Below are positions 34,679-43,681 of a DNA stretch of 64,000 nt, one piece after another. Position 1 is the first letter of the stretch. The number at the start of each line of letters is the position of its first letter. The position numbers and the translations under genes were made by a program. Below the pieces are notes generated by a model that saw nothing but the letters and a program-made list of their open reading frames with translations, did no database searches and was not told the origin of the DNA. The stretch comes from Erythrobacteraceae bacterium (lineage in GTDB: Bacteria > Pseudomonadota > Alphaproteobacteria > Sphingomonadales > Sphingomonadaceae): the NCBI GenBank assembly GCA_027489065.1, contig JAIYAM010000012.1:1-64000 (forward strand), given 5' to 3'.

Positions 34679-36733
34679 TTACTGGCAGCTCAGGCATTCC
34701 TCGTAATCGGTCTGATCGCCCGAGGCGCTCAGTTCGATCTTGGCGAGTTCCGAGGTGTTGTCCGCCTCCACCCCGCCGACGAAGCCGGCCCGCTGCACGG
34801 ACTTGGAGCGCAGGTAGTAGAGCGACTTGATGCCGCGCTCCCACGCCTGATAGTGCAGCATCATCAGGTCCCACTTGTCGACATCGGCCGGGATGAACAG
34901 GTTCAGCGACTGGGCCTGGTCGATATAGGGCGTGCGGTCGGCGGCGAATTCGAGCAGCCAGCGCTGGTCGATCTCGAAGCTGGTCTTGTAGACCGCCTTT
35001 TCCTCCGGCGTCAGGAAGTCGAGGTGCTGGACCGAACCGCCCCGCTCGAGGATCGAGTTCCAGACGTTGGTCGAGTTCTTCGACTTCTTCTCGAGCAGCT
35101 TTTCGAGGTACGGATTGCGCACGATGAAGCTGCCCGACAGGGTCTTGTGGGTGTAGATGTTGGCCGGGATCGGCTCGATGCAGGCGCTGGTGCCGCCGCA
35201 GATGATCGAGATCGACGCAGTGGGCGCGATCGCCATCTTGCAGCTGAACCGCTCCATCGCGCCCATGTCGGCGGCATCGGGGCAGGGCCCGCGTTCCTGC
35301 GCGAGCAGCATCGAGGCTTCGGATGCCTTGGCGTGGATGTGCTTGAACATCGTCAAGTTCAGCGCCTTGGCCATCGCGCTTTCGAAGGCGACGCCCTTCT
35401 GCTGCAGGTACGAGTGGAAGCCCATCACCCCGAGGCCGACCGAACGCTCGCGCGAGGCCGAATACTTGGCGCGGGCCATCTCGTCCGGCGCACGGTCGAT
35501 ATAGTCCTGCAGGACGTTGTCGAGGAAGCGCATGACGTCCTCGATGAACTGCTTGTCGCCCTTCCACTCTTCCCAGGTTTCGAGGTTGAGCGAGGACAGG
35601 CAGCACACCGCCGTGCGATCATTGCCGAGGTGGTCGATCCCGGTCGGCAGGGTGATTTCCGAGCACAGGTTCGAGGTCGAGACCTTGAGGCCCAGATCGC
35701 GGTGATGCTTGGGCATCATGCGGTTCACGGTGTCGTTGAAGACGATGTAGGGCTCGCCCGTGGCGAGGCGGGTCTCGACCAGCTTCTGGAACAGCGAACG
35801 CGCATCGACCGTCTGCCGCACCGAGCCATCGCGGGGCGAGCGCAGCTGGAACTCGGTCCCTTCGCGCACCGCGTTCATGAACTCGTCGGTGATCAGCACG
35901 CCGTGGTGGAGGTTCAGCGCCTTGCGGTTGAAGTCGCCCGAAGGCTTGCGGATTTCGAGGAACTCCTCGATCTCCGGGTGGCTGATGTCGAGGTAGCAGG
36001 CCGCCGAACCGCGGCGCAGCGAGCCCTGCGAGATCGCCAGCGTCAGGCTGTCCATCACGCGCACGAAGGGAATGATGCCCGAGGTCTTGCCGTTGAGGCC
36101 GACCGGTTCGCCGATGCCGCGGACATTGCCCCAATAGGTGCCGATCCCGCCGCCCTTGGAGGCGAGCCAGACGTTCTCGTTCCAGGTGCCGACGATGCCT
36201 TCGAGGCTGTCCTCGACCGAGTTGAGGTAGCACGAAATCGGCAGACCGCGATTGGTGCCGCCGTTCGACAGCACCGGGGTCGCCGGCATGAACCACAGGT
36301 TCGAGATGTAGCCGTAGAGCCGCTGGGCGTGATCCTGGTCGTCCGCATAGGCATCGGCGACGCGGGCGAAGAGATCCTGATAGCTTTCGCCGGGCAGCAG
36401 GTAGCGGTCGGTCAGCGTGTCCTTGCCGAAATCGGTCAGACGCGCATCGCGCGACGGATCGGTGACCACCGTGAAGCGGCGGTCGTTGACCTTCTTGCTG
36501 TCGGTCTTGCCGGCATCCTTGGCCATCTCGGCCATTGCGCCAGCGAGGGCTTCGCCCGCCTTCGCGGCAATCAGCACATCGGTGCCGCTATCGGTCGTCT
36601 TCATTGTCATGGCCTTTTCATCCCCCGCCGTCGGCCCCGATGGCGCGCCGGAAACATTGGGCGTTTCAGTCTCGTCGATCACTTCGCCGTTTACCGCGTC
36701 ATTGGGCACGTTTTCGCTCGCCTTGAAATCCAT
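34679..36733 (-). CDS. nrdA: Class Ia ribonucleotide reductase, alpha (catalytic) subunit
   Basis: This 684-residue subunit reduces ribonucleoside diphosphates. The active-site cysteines are visible in 'LPISCYLNSVED', 'TSNLCSEITLP' and 'AVCCLSSLNLE', and the mobile C-terminal redox pair is in 'YEECLSCQ'. The N-terminus (residues 1-90) is Ala/Thr-rich and lacks an obvious ATP-cone, so allosteric activity control differs from E. coli NrdA. The start is ATG 36731-36733. Confidence 0.96.
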   Translation of the reverse strand: MDFKASENVPNDAVNGEVIDETETPNVSGAPSGPTAGDEKAMTMKTTDSGTDVLIAAKAGEALAGAMAEMAKDAGKTDSKKVNDRRFTVVTDPSRDARLTDFGKDTLTDRYLLPGESYQDLFARVADAYADDQDHAQRLYGYISNLWFMPATPVLSNGGTNRGLPISCYLNSVEDSLEGIVGTWNENVWLASKGGGIGTYWGNVRGIGEPVGLNGKTSGIIPFVRVMDSLTLAISQGSLRRGSAACYLDISHPEIEEFLEIRKPSGDFNRKALNLHHGVLITDEFMNAVREGTEFQLRSPRDGSVRQTVDARSLFQKLVETRLATGEPYIVFNDTVNRMMPKHHRDLGLKVSTSNLCSEITLPTGIDHLGNDRTAVCCLSSLNLETWEEWKGDKQFIEDVMRFLDNVLQDYIDRAPDEMARAKYSASRERSVGLGVMGFHSYLQQKGVAFESAMAKALNLTMFKHIHAKASEASMLLAQERGPCPDAADMGAMERFSCKMAIAPTASISIICGGTSACIEPIPANIYTHKTLSGSFIVRNPYLEKLLEKKSKNSTNVWNSILERGGSVQHLDFLTPEEKAVYKTSFEIDQRWLLEFAADRTPYIDQAQSLNLFIPADVDKWDLMMLHYQAWERGIKSLYYLRSKSVQRAGFVGGVEADNTSELAKIELSASGDQTDYEECLSCQ

Positions 36734-36787
36734 CTGAAGCCCACCTTGTCCCCCGAATCGTCCCACTGGCGCAAGAGGCCATGTTCT

Positions 36788-37169
36788 GATTCTGTTCTAT
36801 ACAGTTTGGTCCACAGACTTGCCAACAGCATGGCCCGTCGTCGGGCATGTCGGCAGGTCGGTTGGTCCCATTCGCGATGCGTGGCGAACCCTTGCTCCCG
36901 GGCGAATCTCCCTCTGCGTTCCCCTCGCAGGGTCTCGGGAGTTTCACCATGGGTTGGGGTCCGATTTGCACCGAACCACTAGATGATGAATCACCCGGGG
37001 ACTCCCGTCAATCGGCGATTAAGCACCTGGTAAGCATCCGGAGGGGCTCCCGGACGTCCCGCCAAGCCGCGACGCGTGGGACAAGCTTGAGTCGCGAGAC
37101 CCGCAACCCCCAAACTGAATCTGTGAAGAAAAATATGGGGAGTGAATCATTCGAATCCACCCGTGAATC
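36788..37169. promoter_or_regulatory. Cluster of GANTC sites in the nrdA upstream region
   Basis: The 492-bp gap upstream of nrdA (36734-37225) has no gene. It carries eight GANTC motifs at 36788, 36988, 37000, 37089, 37117, 37144, 37153 and 37165; the last seven fall within 182 bp. GANTC is the target of the alphaproteobacterial cell-cycle methylase CcrM. An AT-rich stretch, AAAAATATG, lies among them. No convincing DnaA or NrdR box was identified. Confidence 0.5.
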
Positions 37170-37225
37170 TTTTGCACGGGCTGCGGTTCGATTGTTGCGC
37201 GGGAAGGGTTGATCGCGGCAGACCT

Positions 37226-37822
37226 TCAGCCAGCCAGCCAGCCTCGAATAAGCGCGGACGCTCCGGCGCGGGCCATTGCTCGGGCTTCACCCGGATCGAG
37301 TTGCCCGCTGAGCGCCAGCGTTCCAAAGCCATGCGCCAGCGCCCAGATCGACGCGGCGGCGCGCTGCGCGTCGTAAGCACTGTCGTGAGCGTCGAGAAAC
37401 CCGCGGACAAGCGCCAACAGGCTGGCGGCGGGAGCGGCCGCTGCCTCGGCCAGTTCCGGGTGACAACTGCTTCCAGCGGTCTGGAGATCGTGCATCAGCC
37501 GGTGAAGATTGGGATTGTCGATCATGAACCCGACATAGTTCGCAGCCCCAGCGACCAGACCCTCGGCAGGATCGCTTCCGGCTTGAGCGAGAGCGCGATC
37601 CTTGCTGGTCTGCAAACGGCGGAACCCCTCTGCGGCGATGGACGCGAGAAGGTCGGCGCGATCGGCGAAGTGATGATAGGGCGCCATCTGGCTCACCCCG
37701 ACGGCGCGCGCCAATCCGCGCAGGCTCAGCGCCTGCACGCCCCCCCGCTCAAGCGCTGCGAGCGCGGCCTCGATCAATGCGGGCCGGAGTTCTCCGTGAT
37801 GATAGGCGGACCGGGCTGTCAT
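37226..37822 (-). CDS. TetR/AcrR family transcriptional regulator
   Basis: This 198-residue repressor has an N-terminal HTH, 'LSLRGLARAVGVSQMAPYHHFADRADLL' with the TetR recognition helix, and a variable ligand-binding C-terminal half. It is divergent from an SDR gene and the 59-bp gap contains palindromic half-sites at 37855-37872, probably its operator. It likely represses itself and the SDR until a substrate binds. Confidence 0.93.
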   Translation of the reverse strand: MTARSAYHHGELRPALIEAALAALERGGVQALSLRGLARAVGVSQMAPYHHFADRADLLASIAAEGFRRLQTSKDRALAQAGSDPAEGLVAGAANYVGFMIDNPNLHRLMHDLQTAGSSCHPELAEAAAAPAASLLALVRGFLDAHDSAYDAQRAAASIWALAHGFGTLALSGQLDPGEARAMARAGASALIRGWLAG

Positions 37823-37854
37823 CTTGACGCCCCATAGAGCAGCAACTATGCAGC

Positions 37855-37872
37855 GTAAACTTTACAGTGTAA
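37855..37872. promoter_or_regulatory. Candidate TetR operator
   Basis: GTAAACTTTACAGTGTAA contains two overlapping palindromes, GTAAA-C-TTTAC and TTAC-AGT-GTAA. It lies in the divergent TetR/SDR gap, ten bases before the SDR ATG at 37882, where bound repressor would block transcription and initiation. Confidence 0.55.
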
Positions 37873-37881
37873 GGATTGCTG

Positions 37882-38784
37882 ATGCTCACCGTGATGACAG
37901 GCGGAACAAAGGGTTTGGGGCGGGTGGCGGCAGAGCGGGTGGCGACTCACGCGCGGGATAGGGGCACGGCCTCGAACGCTCTCGTCATGGGTGCCCGGGA
38001 CTTGGCCTCCGTTCCGGCGGGATGGGCCGCAATCCCTCTCGACCTCGCCAGCCTTGCGAGCGTCAGGGCATTCGTCGCCGCTCTCCCGGAAGGGCCGATC
38101 GGCCGGCTCATCCTTAACGCGGGTGGGCAGCGCCCGGACATTGCAGCGCGCAGTGTTGATGGCTTCGAGGCGACCTTCGCGGCCAACCACCTTTCGCACC
38201 ACCTGCTGCTCCGCCTGCTGATGCCCCGTCTCGCGAGCGGGGCAAGGATCGTCATCACATCGAGCGGGACGCATGATCCGCGTGAGAAGACCGGCGTCCC
38301 GCCGCCGCGTCATGCGGATGCGCGTCGGCTTGCCTTCCCGGAGCAGGATCCGGCCGTGGACAAGTCTCCGCTCGTCGCCGGGATGCGGGCCTATTCGGCT
38401 TCCAAGCTCGCCAACCTGATGACTGCCCTGCATCTGGCGCAAAGTCCGCGGGCGCGCGCCGGAGATTGGAAGGTGTTCGCCTACGATCCCGGTCTGACGC
38501 CGGGCACAGGCCTCGCGCGCAGCCAGCCATGGGCGGTGCGCGCCCTCGTCTGGCCGCTGCTGCCGCTGTTGGTACCTTTCGCGAAGGGCATGAACAGCCT
38601 CGCCGCTGCCGGAGAGGGCCTCCAAGTGCTGGCGACGACTGCACAGGCACCGCAGGGGCAATCCTACGCGGCGCTCAGGCGCGGCAAGATGACTTGGCCT
38701 GAGCCTTCCAATCTGGCGCGCGACGAGCACCTCAGCGCGCGGATGTGGGAGGACTCGGAAGCGCTGACCAATAGCGTCGCTTGA
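37882..38784 (+). CDS. SDR family oxidoreductase (protochlorophyllide-reductase/retinol-dehydrogenase like)
   Basis: This 300-residue SDR starts 'MLTVMTGGTKGLGRVAAERV', has 'LILNAGGQ' in place of NNAG, a catalytic serine in 'VITSSGTH', and YxxxK in 'AYSASKLAN'. The form resembles short-chain dehydrogenases acting on hydrophobic alcohols. AAGGA precedes the ATG at 37882. The TetR gene next door probably controls it. Substrate unknown. Confidence 0.88.
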   Translation: MLTVMTGGTKGLGRVAAERVATHARDRGTASNALVMGARDLASVPAGWAAIPLDLASLASVRAFVAALPEGPIGRLILNAGGQRPDIAARSVDGFEATFAANHLSHHLLLRLLMPRLASGARIVITSSGTHDPREKTGVPPPRHADARRLAFPEQDPAVDKSPLVAGMRAYSASKLANLMTALHLAQSPRARAGDWKVFAYDPGLTPGTGLARSQPWAVRALVWPLLPLLVPFAKGMNSLAAAGEGLQVLATTAQAPQGQSYAALRRGKMTWPEPSNLARDEHLSARMWEDSEALTNSVA

Positions 38785-38797
38785 GCTGCGTTTCGCC

Positions 38798-40426
38798 CTA
38801 GCCCCCCGCCGCCACGTCCGCGATTCCCTGTGCGGTCTTGTAGTCGGGCTTGCCGTTGTTGAGCCTCAGGGACTTGTCCGTCAGCACATAGAGGCGCGGG
38901 ATCTTGTAGCCTGCCAGCCCGGCGCGGGCGTGGGCGTCGAGCGCGGCTTCGAGGCCTTGCGCCTCGCCTTCGGGCTCGATCACCGCCACCACCTTGCGCC
39001 CGAAGCGCGGGTCCGGAAGGCTCACCACCCGCACGTCCTTGACCGCCGGGTGCTCGAGCAGCACCGCCTCGACCTCCTCGGGGAAGACCTTCTCGCCGCC
39101 GGTGTTGATGCACATGTTGTCGCGGCCGATGAATTCGAGCGTGCCGTCGGCGGTCCAGCGGGCGCGGTCGCCGGTCATCAGCCAGCGCCTGCCGCCGATC
39201 ACCGGGAAGGTCTGGGCGTTCTTTGCGTCCTCGCCGAGGTAGCCCAGCGGCAGCGGGCCGGTGCGTGCGACGATGCCGACGCCGTCGCTGCCCGGCGGTA
39301 TCTCGTTGAGGTTCTCGTCGAACAGCTTCGTCTCGCGGCCCGGCCCCGGGAGCGGCTGGAACTTGCCCCCGCCGCTGGAGCCAGCTGCGGTGGTGATGAC
39401 GATGCCGGTGCCCGAGCTTTCCGAGGAGCCCAGCGCGTCGACGATCATCAGCGCCGGGTGGTGGGCGATCAGCCGCTGCTTGAGGCCCGAGGAGAACACC
39501 GCGCCCGAAGAGGTGATGCTCCGTAGGCTGGCGAGCACCTCTGCCCCGTCGCCGCGGGCGTCGAGACGGTCCGCGAGCGGCAGGGCAAAGGCGTCGCCGA
39601 CGATAAACATGCCGCGTGCGCCGACGCGCTTCACCTCGTCCAAGGCAAGGTCGGCATCGAACCTCGGCGCAGGGAGCAGCGCCAGCGTGCCGCCCTTCAG
39701 CAGGTGGATCACCGCCGTGAACTGTCCCGCGCCATGCATAAGCGGCGAGAGCAGCAGCAGCGGCGATGTGCTCGCCGGGTGTTCGGGACCGATGCGGGCC
39801 GCTTCGGCGACCTGTTCCTCGAGGCTCGTCACCACCAGCGGCGGCGTGCCGGGCGGGCGCTGCCACACGCCGATGGAGAACGCGCCCCACGCCTCGCGCA
39901 TCGGCCACATCACCGCCTTGGGCATCCCGGTCGTGCCCCCGGTGGCGGTCAGGAACAGTGCGTCGGGATCGTCATGGATCGCGAAGTCTCCGGGCAGCTC
40001 ACTGACGCACAATGCCGCCCAATCCTGACCACCCACATCGATGGTCAGCGCGCCCGTCGGCATCGCCTCGAGCGCGGCGTCGGCGAAATCGGTTTCGGTG
40101 AACAGCGCCTTCAGACCGAAGCGGGTGCAGATGTCGGCAAGCTCACGGGTCTTGTAGTGGTAATTGACGTTGACCGGCACCAGGCCGGCTTTCACGCAAC
40201 CGAAATAGGCGAGCATGTAGTCGGGGGTGTTGCGCAGCATCTGTCCGGCGATGTCACCCGGCTTCAGGCCGCGCGCCGCAAGGCCCGCCGCGATTGCATC
40301 GGTGAGCGCGTCGAACGCGCCCCAGGTCACGACCCGCTCCCCATGCACCAGCGCGGGCCGCTCCGGCGGGATCGCCGCTGCCAGCGCCTTCAACACCACT
40401 CCGAAATTCGCGCCCCCGAAAGCCAT
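38798..40426 (-). CDS. Acyl-CoA synthetase / AMP-binding ligase (2)
   Basis: This 542-residue ANL ligase has 'FLTATGGTTGMPKAVMWP' as P-loop, 'ALGSSESSGTG', 'GRRWLMTGDRARWTADGTLEFIGRDN' in the hinge region and C-terminal 'NNGKPDYK'. This variant, with the TATGGTTG loop, is typical of long-chain or steroid-type acyl-CoA ligases of actinobacteria and sphingomonads. Start ATG 40424-40426 has GGAGAGGTG upstream. It is divergent from the LuxR gene. Confidence 0.93.
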   Translation of the reverse strand: MAFGGANFGVVLKALAAAIPPERPALVHGERVVTWGAFDALTDAIAAGLAARGLKPGDIAGQMLRNTPDYMLAYFGCVKAGLVPVNVNYHYKTRELADICTRFGLKALFTETDFADAALEAMPTGALTIDVGGQDWAALCVSELPGDFAIHDDPDALFLTATGGTTGMPKAVMWPMREAWGAFSIGVWQRPPGTPPLVVTSLEEQVAEAARIGPEHPASTSPLLLLSPLMHGAGQFTAVIHLLKGGTLALLPAPRFDADLALDEVKRVGARGMFIVGDAFALPLADRLDARGDGAEVLASLRSITSSGAVFSSGLKQRLIAHHPALMIVDALGSSESSGTGIVITTAAGSSGGGKFQPLPGPGRETKLFDENLNEIPPGSDGVGIVARTGPLPLGYLGEDAKNAQTFPVIGGRRWLMTGDRARWTADGTLEFIGRDNMCINTGGEKVFPEEVEAVLLEHPAVKDVRVVSLPDPRFGRKVVAVIEPEGEAQGLEAALDAHARAGLAGYKIPRLYVLTDKSLRLNNGKPDYKTAQGIADVAAGG

Positions 40427-40560
40427 CAGATCACCTCTCCTCACGGCACTTGCGCTAGCTTTGCCCAGCGCCGGATTCCCCTACGTAAATGATGAGGGAC
40501 ATTCCCGAAAATTGCGCTAGTCTCCCGAATCATAAAACAAATGAGAGGAACAAGCTGGCA

Positions 40561-41370
40561 ATGGCAGCTAATGTTGTCGAATTGCGCACACCGCAAGGCC
40601 GCGAACAGCTGGATCAACTGCTTGATTCGGTGACGATCACCTGCCCCGAGGACATCCATGACGCGGCCGTGGCGCTTGCCCGCATCGCGCAGGAGCGAGG
40701 GATGCAGATCGCGGTGTGCGACGACATTTCCTCCAAGGAACCGATGGTCGATGCCGACGGCACGATCCTCAATGCCGACATTTTCCGCTGGCTGGATGAC
40801 GGCGCACGCTGGTGGGAGGATCACCGCCTCGCGCTCCATTCGCCGCTGCCGCGCGCCTGCCGCTATGAAAGCGAGCCCTTCTGGGCCAATCGCAACGGCT
40901 TCAACACCCGCTGGCGCAACCACTACCTGGCCGAAATCGACCTCGCCGATTTCGAGAAGCGCGCGCTATGCAAGGCGGCGATCGTGGTGCCGGTGCACCT
41001 GCCGTTCGGCCAGATTTCCGCCTCGAGCTTCATCTCGATGGACCGCGAGAAGGAAGACCTCTCGGCCGAGTTCGCCGAATACGGCGCGCTGTTCGCGATG
41101 GTGACGCGGTGCTTCGTGGCGGGCTACGTGCAGGCCAACCGCACCAAGCGGCGCATCCCGTCAGACTGCGTGCTGTCGAAGCGCGAGGTCGAATGCCTGC
41201 GCTGGGCGGCGATCGGCAAGACCGACAAAGAGATCAGCATGATCCTCAACCGGTCGCACGCCACGATCCGCTACCACATCCACCGCGCCGGCGAGAAGCT
41301 GGACAGCGTCAACCGCGCCCAGACGATCTTCAAGGCGGGGCAGCTGGGGTATCTCGGGGCGTCTGATTAG
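40561..41370 (+). CDS. LuxR family transcriptional regulator
   Basis: This 269-residue regulator has a C-terminal GerE-type HTH, 'LSKREVECLRWAAIGKTDKEISMILNRSHATIRYHIHRAGEKL' in overlapping parts, and an N-terminal region of autoinducer/effector-binding type (about residues 20-180). ATG at 40561 is used; AGAGGA lies 11 bases upstream. A stable hairpin terminates it. It sits between an acyl-CoA ligase and the Rieske operon and may control either. Confidence 0.9.
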   Translation: MAANVVELRTPQGREQLDQLLDSVTITCPEDIHDAAVALARIAQERGMQIAVCDDISSKEPMVDADGTILNADIFRWLDDGARWWEDHRLALHSPLPRACRYESEPFWANRNGFNTRWRNHYLAEIDLADFEKRALCKAAIVVPVHLPFGQISASSFISMDREKEDLSAEFAEYGALFAMVTRCFVAGYVQANRTKRRIPSDCVLSKREVECLRWAAIGKTDKEISMILNRSHATIRYHIHRAGEKLDSVNRAQTIFKAGQLGYLGASD

Positions 41371-41392
41371 GGAACGCGCCTCCGCGCGTTCC
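41371..41392 (+). terminator. Terminator of the LuxR gene
   Basis: GGAACGCGC and GCGCGTTCC form a perfect 9-bp stem with a CTCC loop immediately after the TAG stop (41368-41370), followed by TCCTCGG. The U-tract is weak but position and stem support a terminator. The gap to 41485 holds further short GC-rich hairpins and no gene. Confidence 0.7.
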
Positions 41393-41485
41393 TCCTCGGT
41401 GCTGCTTCAAGCCCTGCGGGCTTGAGCACCTGCGGCTCGCGCGCGTGCGCTCGCGGTCGCTGCGCGACCGAACTCGCGCCTTGCT

Positions 41486-41584
41486 TCGTCATTGCGAGGA
41501 GCCGCAGGCGACGCGGCAATCCATGGACCGAATGCCAGCGGCAAAGTCAGGCCATGGATTGCTTCGCTTCGCTCGCAATGACGA
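41486..41584. repeat. Dispersed palindromic element, copy 2 (MITE-like)
   Basis: It has the same 13-bp TCGTCATTGCGAG inverted ends as copy 1 (5464-5569), and arms reading to CAATCCATGG/CCATGGATTG. The element ends two bases before the TAG stop of the VOC gene, as copy 1 does next to the EamA gene. Confidence 0.8.
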
Positions 41585-41585
41585 G

Positions 41586-42122
41586 CTAACCCAATTTCCG
41601 CAGCGGCTCCGAGCCATCCCAGCCCACGCCCGCTGCCTTGATCATCCCGAACAGGTCAGGCCCGTCCTTGGCCTGCTGGAGGATCTCCACCAACGTGCCC
41701 GGCCCGCCCCCGGCATCGACATAGATCACCTGGCTCGTCCCGAAGGTGCCTTCGATCACCACCTCGGCCCCCGCATCGTCGCACACCCGCCGGGCTTCTG
41801 CGATGTCGTCGACCAGAATGCACACGTGGTGCAGTCCACTGCCGGTCGATCCATACTCCCCGCGATAGATCGAGGGGTGCTCGTCGCGCGGGCGGATCAG
41901 CTCGATCTGCAAGTCGCCCCAATAGGCGAGCGCGAGGTCGAACACCGCCTCGGTCGGCTGCGCGCGATATTTCATGCCTTCGAGGTGGATGCCCTCGATG
42001 ATGTAGAACGGCCCCACCCCCATCACCTCGGTCCAGTGCCTGACGGCCGCGTCGAAGTCCTCCGGCACGAAGGCCAGCTGCATTATGTCGCCCAAGGCGG
42101 CCATCTTGCCCCGTAAAGCCAT
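41586..42122 (-). CDS. VOC (glyoxalase-fold) family protein (2)
   Basis: This 178-residue VOC protein reads 'IMQLAFVPEDFDAAVRHWTEVMGVGPFYII' for the first module and 'GSGLHHVCILVDDIAEARRVC' for the second, with E/H metal ligands in these positions. Its C-terminus 'GWDGSEPLRKLG' resembles that of the VOC protein at 26526. ATG at 42120-42122 is preceded by GGAGAGGA at a short distance; ATG 42102-42104 is an alternative. It is divergent from the Rieske operon. Confidence 0.87.
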   Translation of the reverse strand: MALRGKMAALGDIMQLAFVPEDFDAAVRHWTEVMGVGPFYIIEGIHLEGMKYRAQPTEAVFDLALAYWGDLQIELIRPRDEHPSIYRGEYGSTGSGLHHVCILVDDIAEARRVCDDAGAEVVIEGTFGTSQVIYVDAGGGPGTLVEILQQAKDGPDLFGMIKAAGVGWDGSEPLRKLG

Positions 42123-42247
42123 CTTCCTCTCCAATCCGATAGGGTGTCCTTGTCCCGAAGCTGTGTGATATTCTCCGCCTGAGACACTGCACAAAGTGCG
42201 AGGACGTGGGACGGGGTTCACCCCCTCGAGAGGACCGGACAAGCCCG

Positions 42248-43675
42248 ATGAACGAGATCAAGGACATTGCCCGCGGCGATCGCTGCCCGGGGCTTAGCTA
42301 CACCGACATGCTCAACGGCGACACCCGCCGCGCGCCCGACTACCTGTTCGAGGAAACGACCATCGAGATGGGCGACGATCCGCTGCCGGTCGCACCCTAT
42401 ATCTCGGAGGAATTCGCGGCGCTGGAGCGCGAGAAGCTGTGGCCCAACGTCTGGCTGTTCGCCGCGCGCGAGGACGAGATGCCCGATCAGGGCGACACGG
42501 TCGTCTACGACATCGCCGGCAAGAGCTTTCTGCTGATCCGCCAGAAGGACGGCGGCGTGAAGGCCTTCTACAACGCCTGCCTCCACCGCGGCCGCAAACT
42601 GCGCACCGAGGGGGGCCAGTCGGTGCAGCTGCGCTGTCCGTTCCACGGCTTCACCTGGCGCAACGACGGGAGCCTCAAGGAAATCCCCTGCGCGTGGGAC
42701 TTCAAGCACCTCGAAGGCAAGGACATGGACCTGCCGCAGGCGCGCGTGGAGCTGTGGCAGGGCTTCGTGATGCTGACCGAGAACCATGCCCTGCCCGACT
42801 TCAAGACGTGGCTCGGGCCGGCAGCCTCGCATTACGAGCGCTACGATTTCGAAAACCGCTACACCGGCATGTGGGTGCAGAAGAAAATCCCGGCCAACTG
42901 GAAGGCGACCGCCGAGGCCTTCATGGAAGCCTGGCACTCGATCACCACGCACCCGCAGCTGCTCGCCTTCCTCGGCGATGCCAACACGCGCTACGATCTG
43001 ATCGGCGATCACTTCAACCGCGCGATCACGCCTTCAGGCGTGCTGAGCCCGCACGTGAAGGGCAAGAATTCGGACTACGTGCTCGAGAAGATGAACGAGT
43101 TCTCGGGCGGTGCCGACGCGCGCACCAACCGGCGCTTCAACGCCAGCAACGAACCGGTAGAAGGCTACGACGCCAACGATCCGCTGGGCGCGCGCAAGGT
43201 GCTGGCCGAAGCGGGGCGCAAGGGCTTTGCCGAGAACTACGGCTACGATTATTCGGACGCCGCCGACACCGAGATCCTCGACAACTTCACCTACAACATC
43301 TTCCCCAACTTCGCGCCGTGGATCGGCTTCCTGCCGACCCTCGTCTATCGCTGGCTGCCCGGCGACACGCCCGACTGGTGCATCATGGAAATCCGCCTGC
43401 TGTTCCCCACCCCCAAGGGCCAGGAACGCCCGCGCGCGGTGACACCGACCTACATCCCTGACGACGAGCCCTTCGCCTGGGCCAACGACATCATGGGGCC
43501 GCAGCTTGCCAACGTATTCGATCAGGACATGGCGAACCTGCCCTATGTCCAGGAAGGCATGAAGAGCATGCGCGACGGGCTGATGGAGCTCGGCCACTAT
43601 CAGGACAGCCGCGTGCGCCACTTCCAGACAACGCTGATGAAATACATCAACGGGGAGCTACCTGCGGCCGGTTGA
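42248..43675 (+). CDS. Rieske 2Fe-2S ring-hydroxylating oxygenase, alpha subunit (3)
   Basis: This 475-residue alpha subunit is the largest of the three here. Rieske ligands are in 'NACLHRGRKLRTEG' and 'LRCPFHGFTWRNDG'; catalytic histidines in 'EAFMEAWHSITTHPQL'. The C-terminal domain is extended by about 40 residues relative to the other two. It opens an operon with SDR, TIM-barrel and VOC genes, each starting within seven bases of, or overlapping, the previous stop. Confidence 0.93.
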   Translation: MNEIKDIARGDRCPGLSYTDMLNGDTRRAPDYLFEETTIEMGDDPLPVAPYISEEFAALEREKLWPNVWLFAAREDEMPDQGDTVVYDIAGKSFLLIRQKDGGVKAFYNACLHRGRKLRTEGGQSVQLRCPFHGFTWRNDGSLKEIPCAWDFKHLEGKDMDLPQARVELWQGFVMLTENHALPDFKTWLGPAASHYERYDFENRYTGMWVQKKIPANWKATAEAFMEAWHSITTHPQLLAFLGDANTRYDLIGDHFNRAITPSGVLSPHVKGKNSDYVLEKMNEFSGGADARTNRRFNASNEPVEGYDANDPLGARKVLAEAGRKGFAENYGYDYSDAADTEILDNFTYNIFPNFAPWIGFLPTLVYRWLPGDTPDWCIMEIRLLFPTPKGQERPRAVTPTYIPDDEPFAWANDIMGPQLANVFDQDMANLPYVQEGMKSMRDGLMELGHYQDSRVRHFQTTLMKYINGELPAAG

Positions 43676-43681
43676 GCGGGC

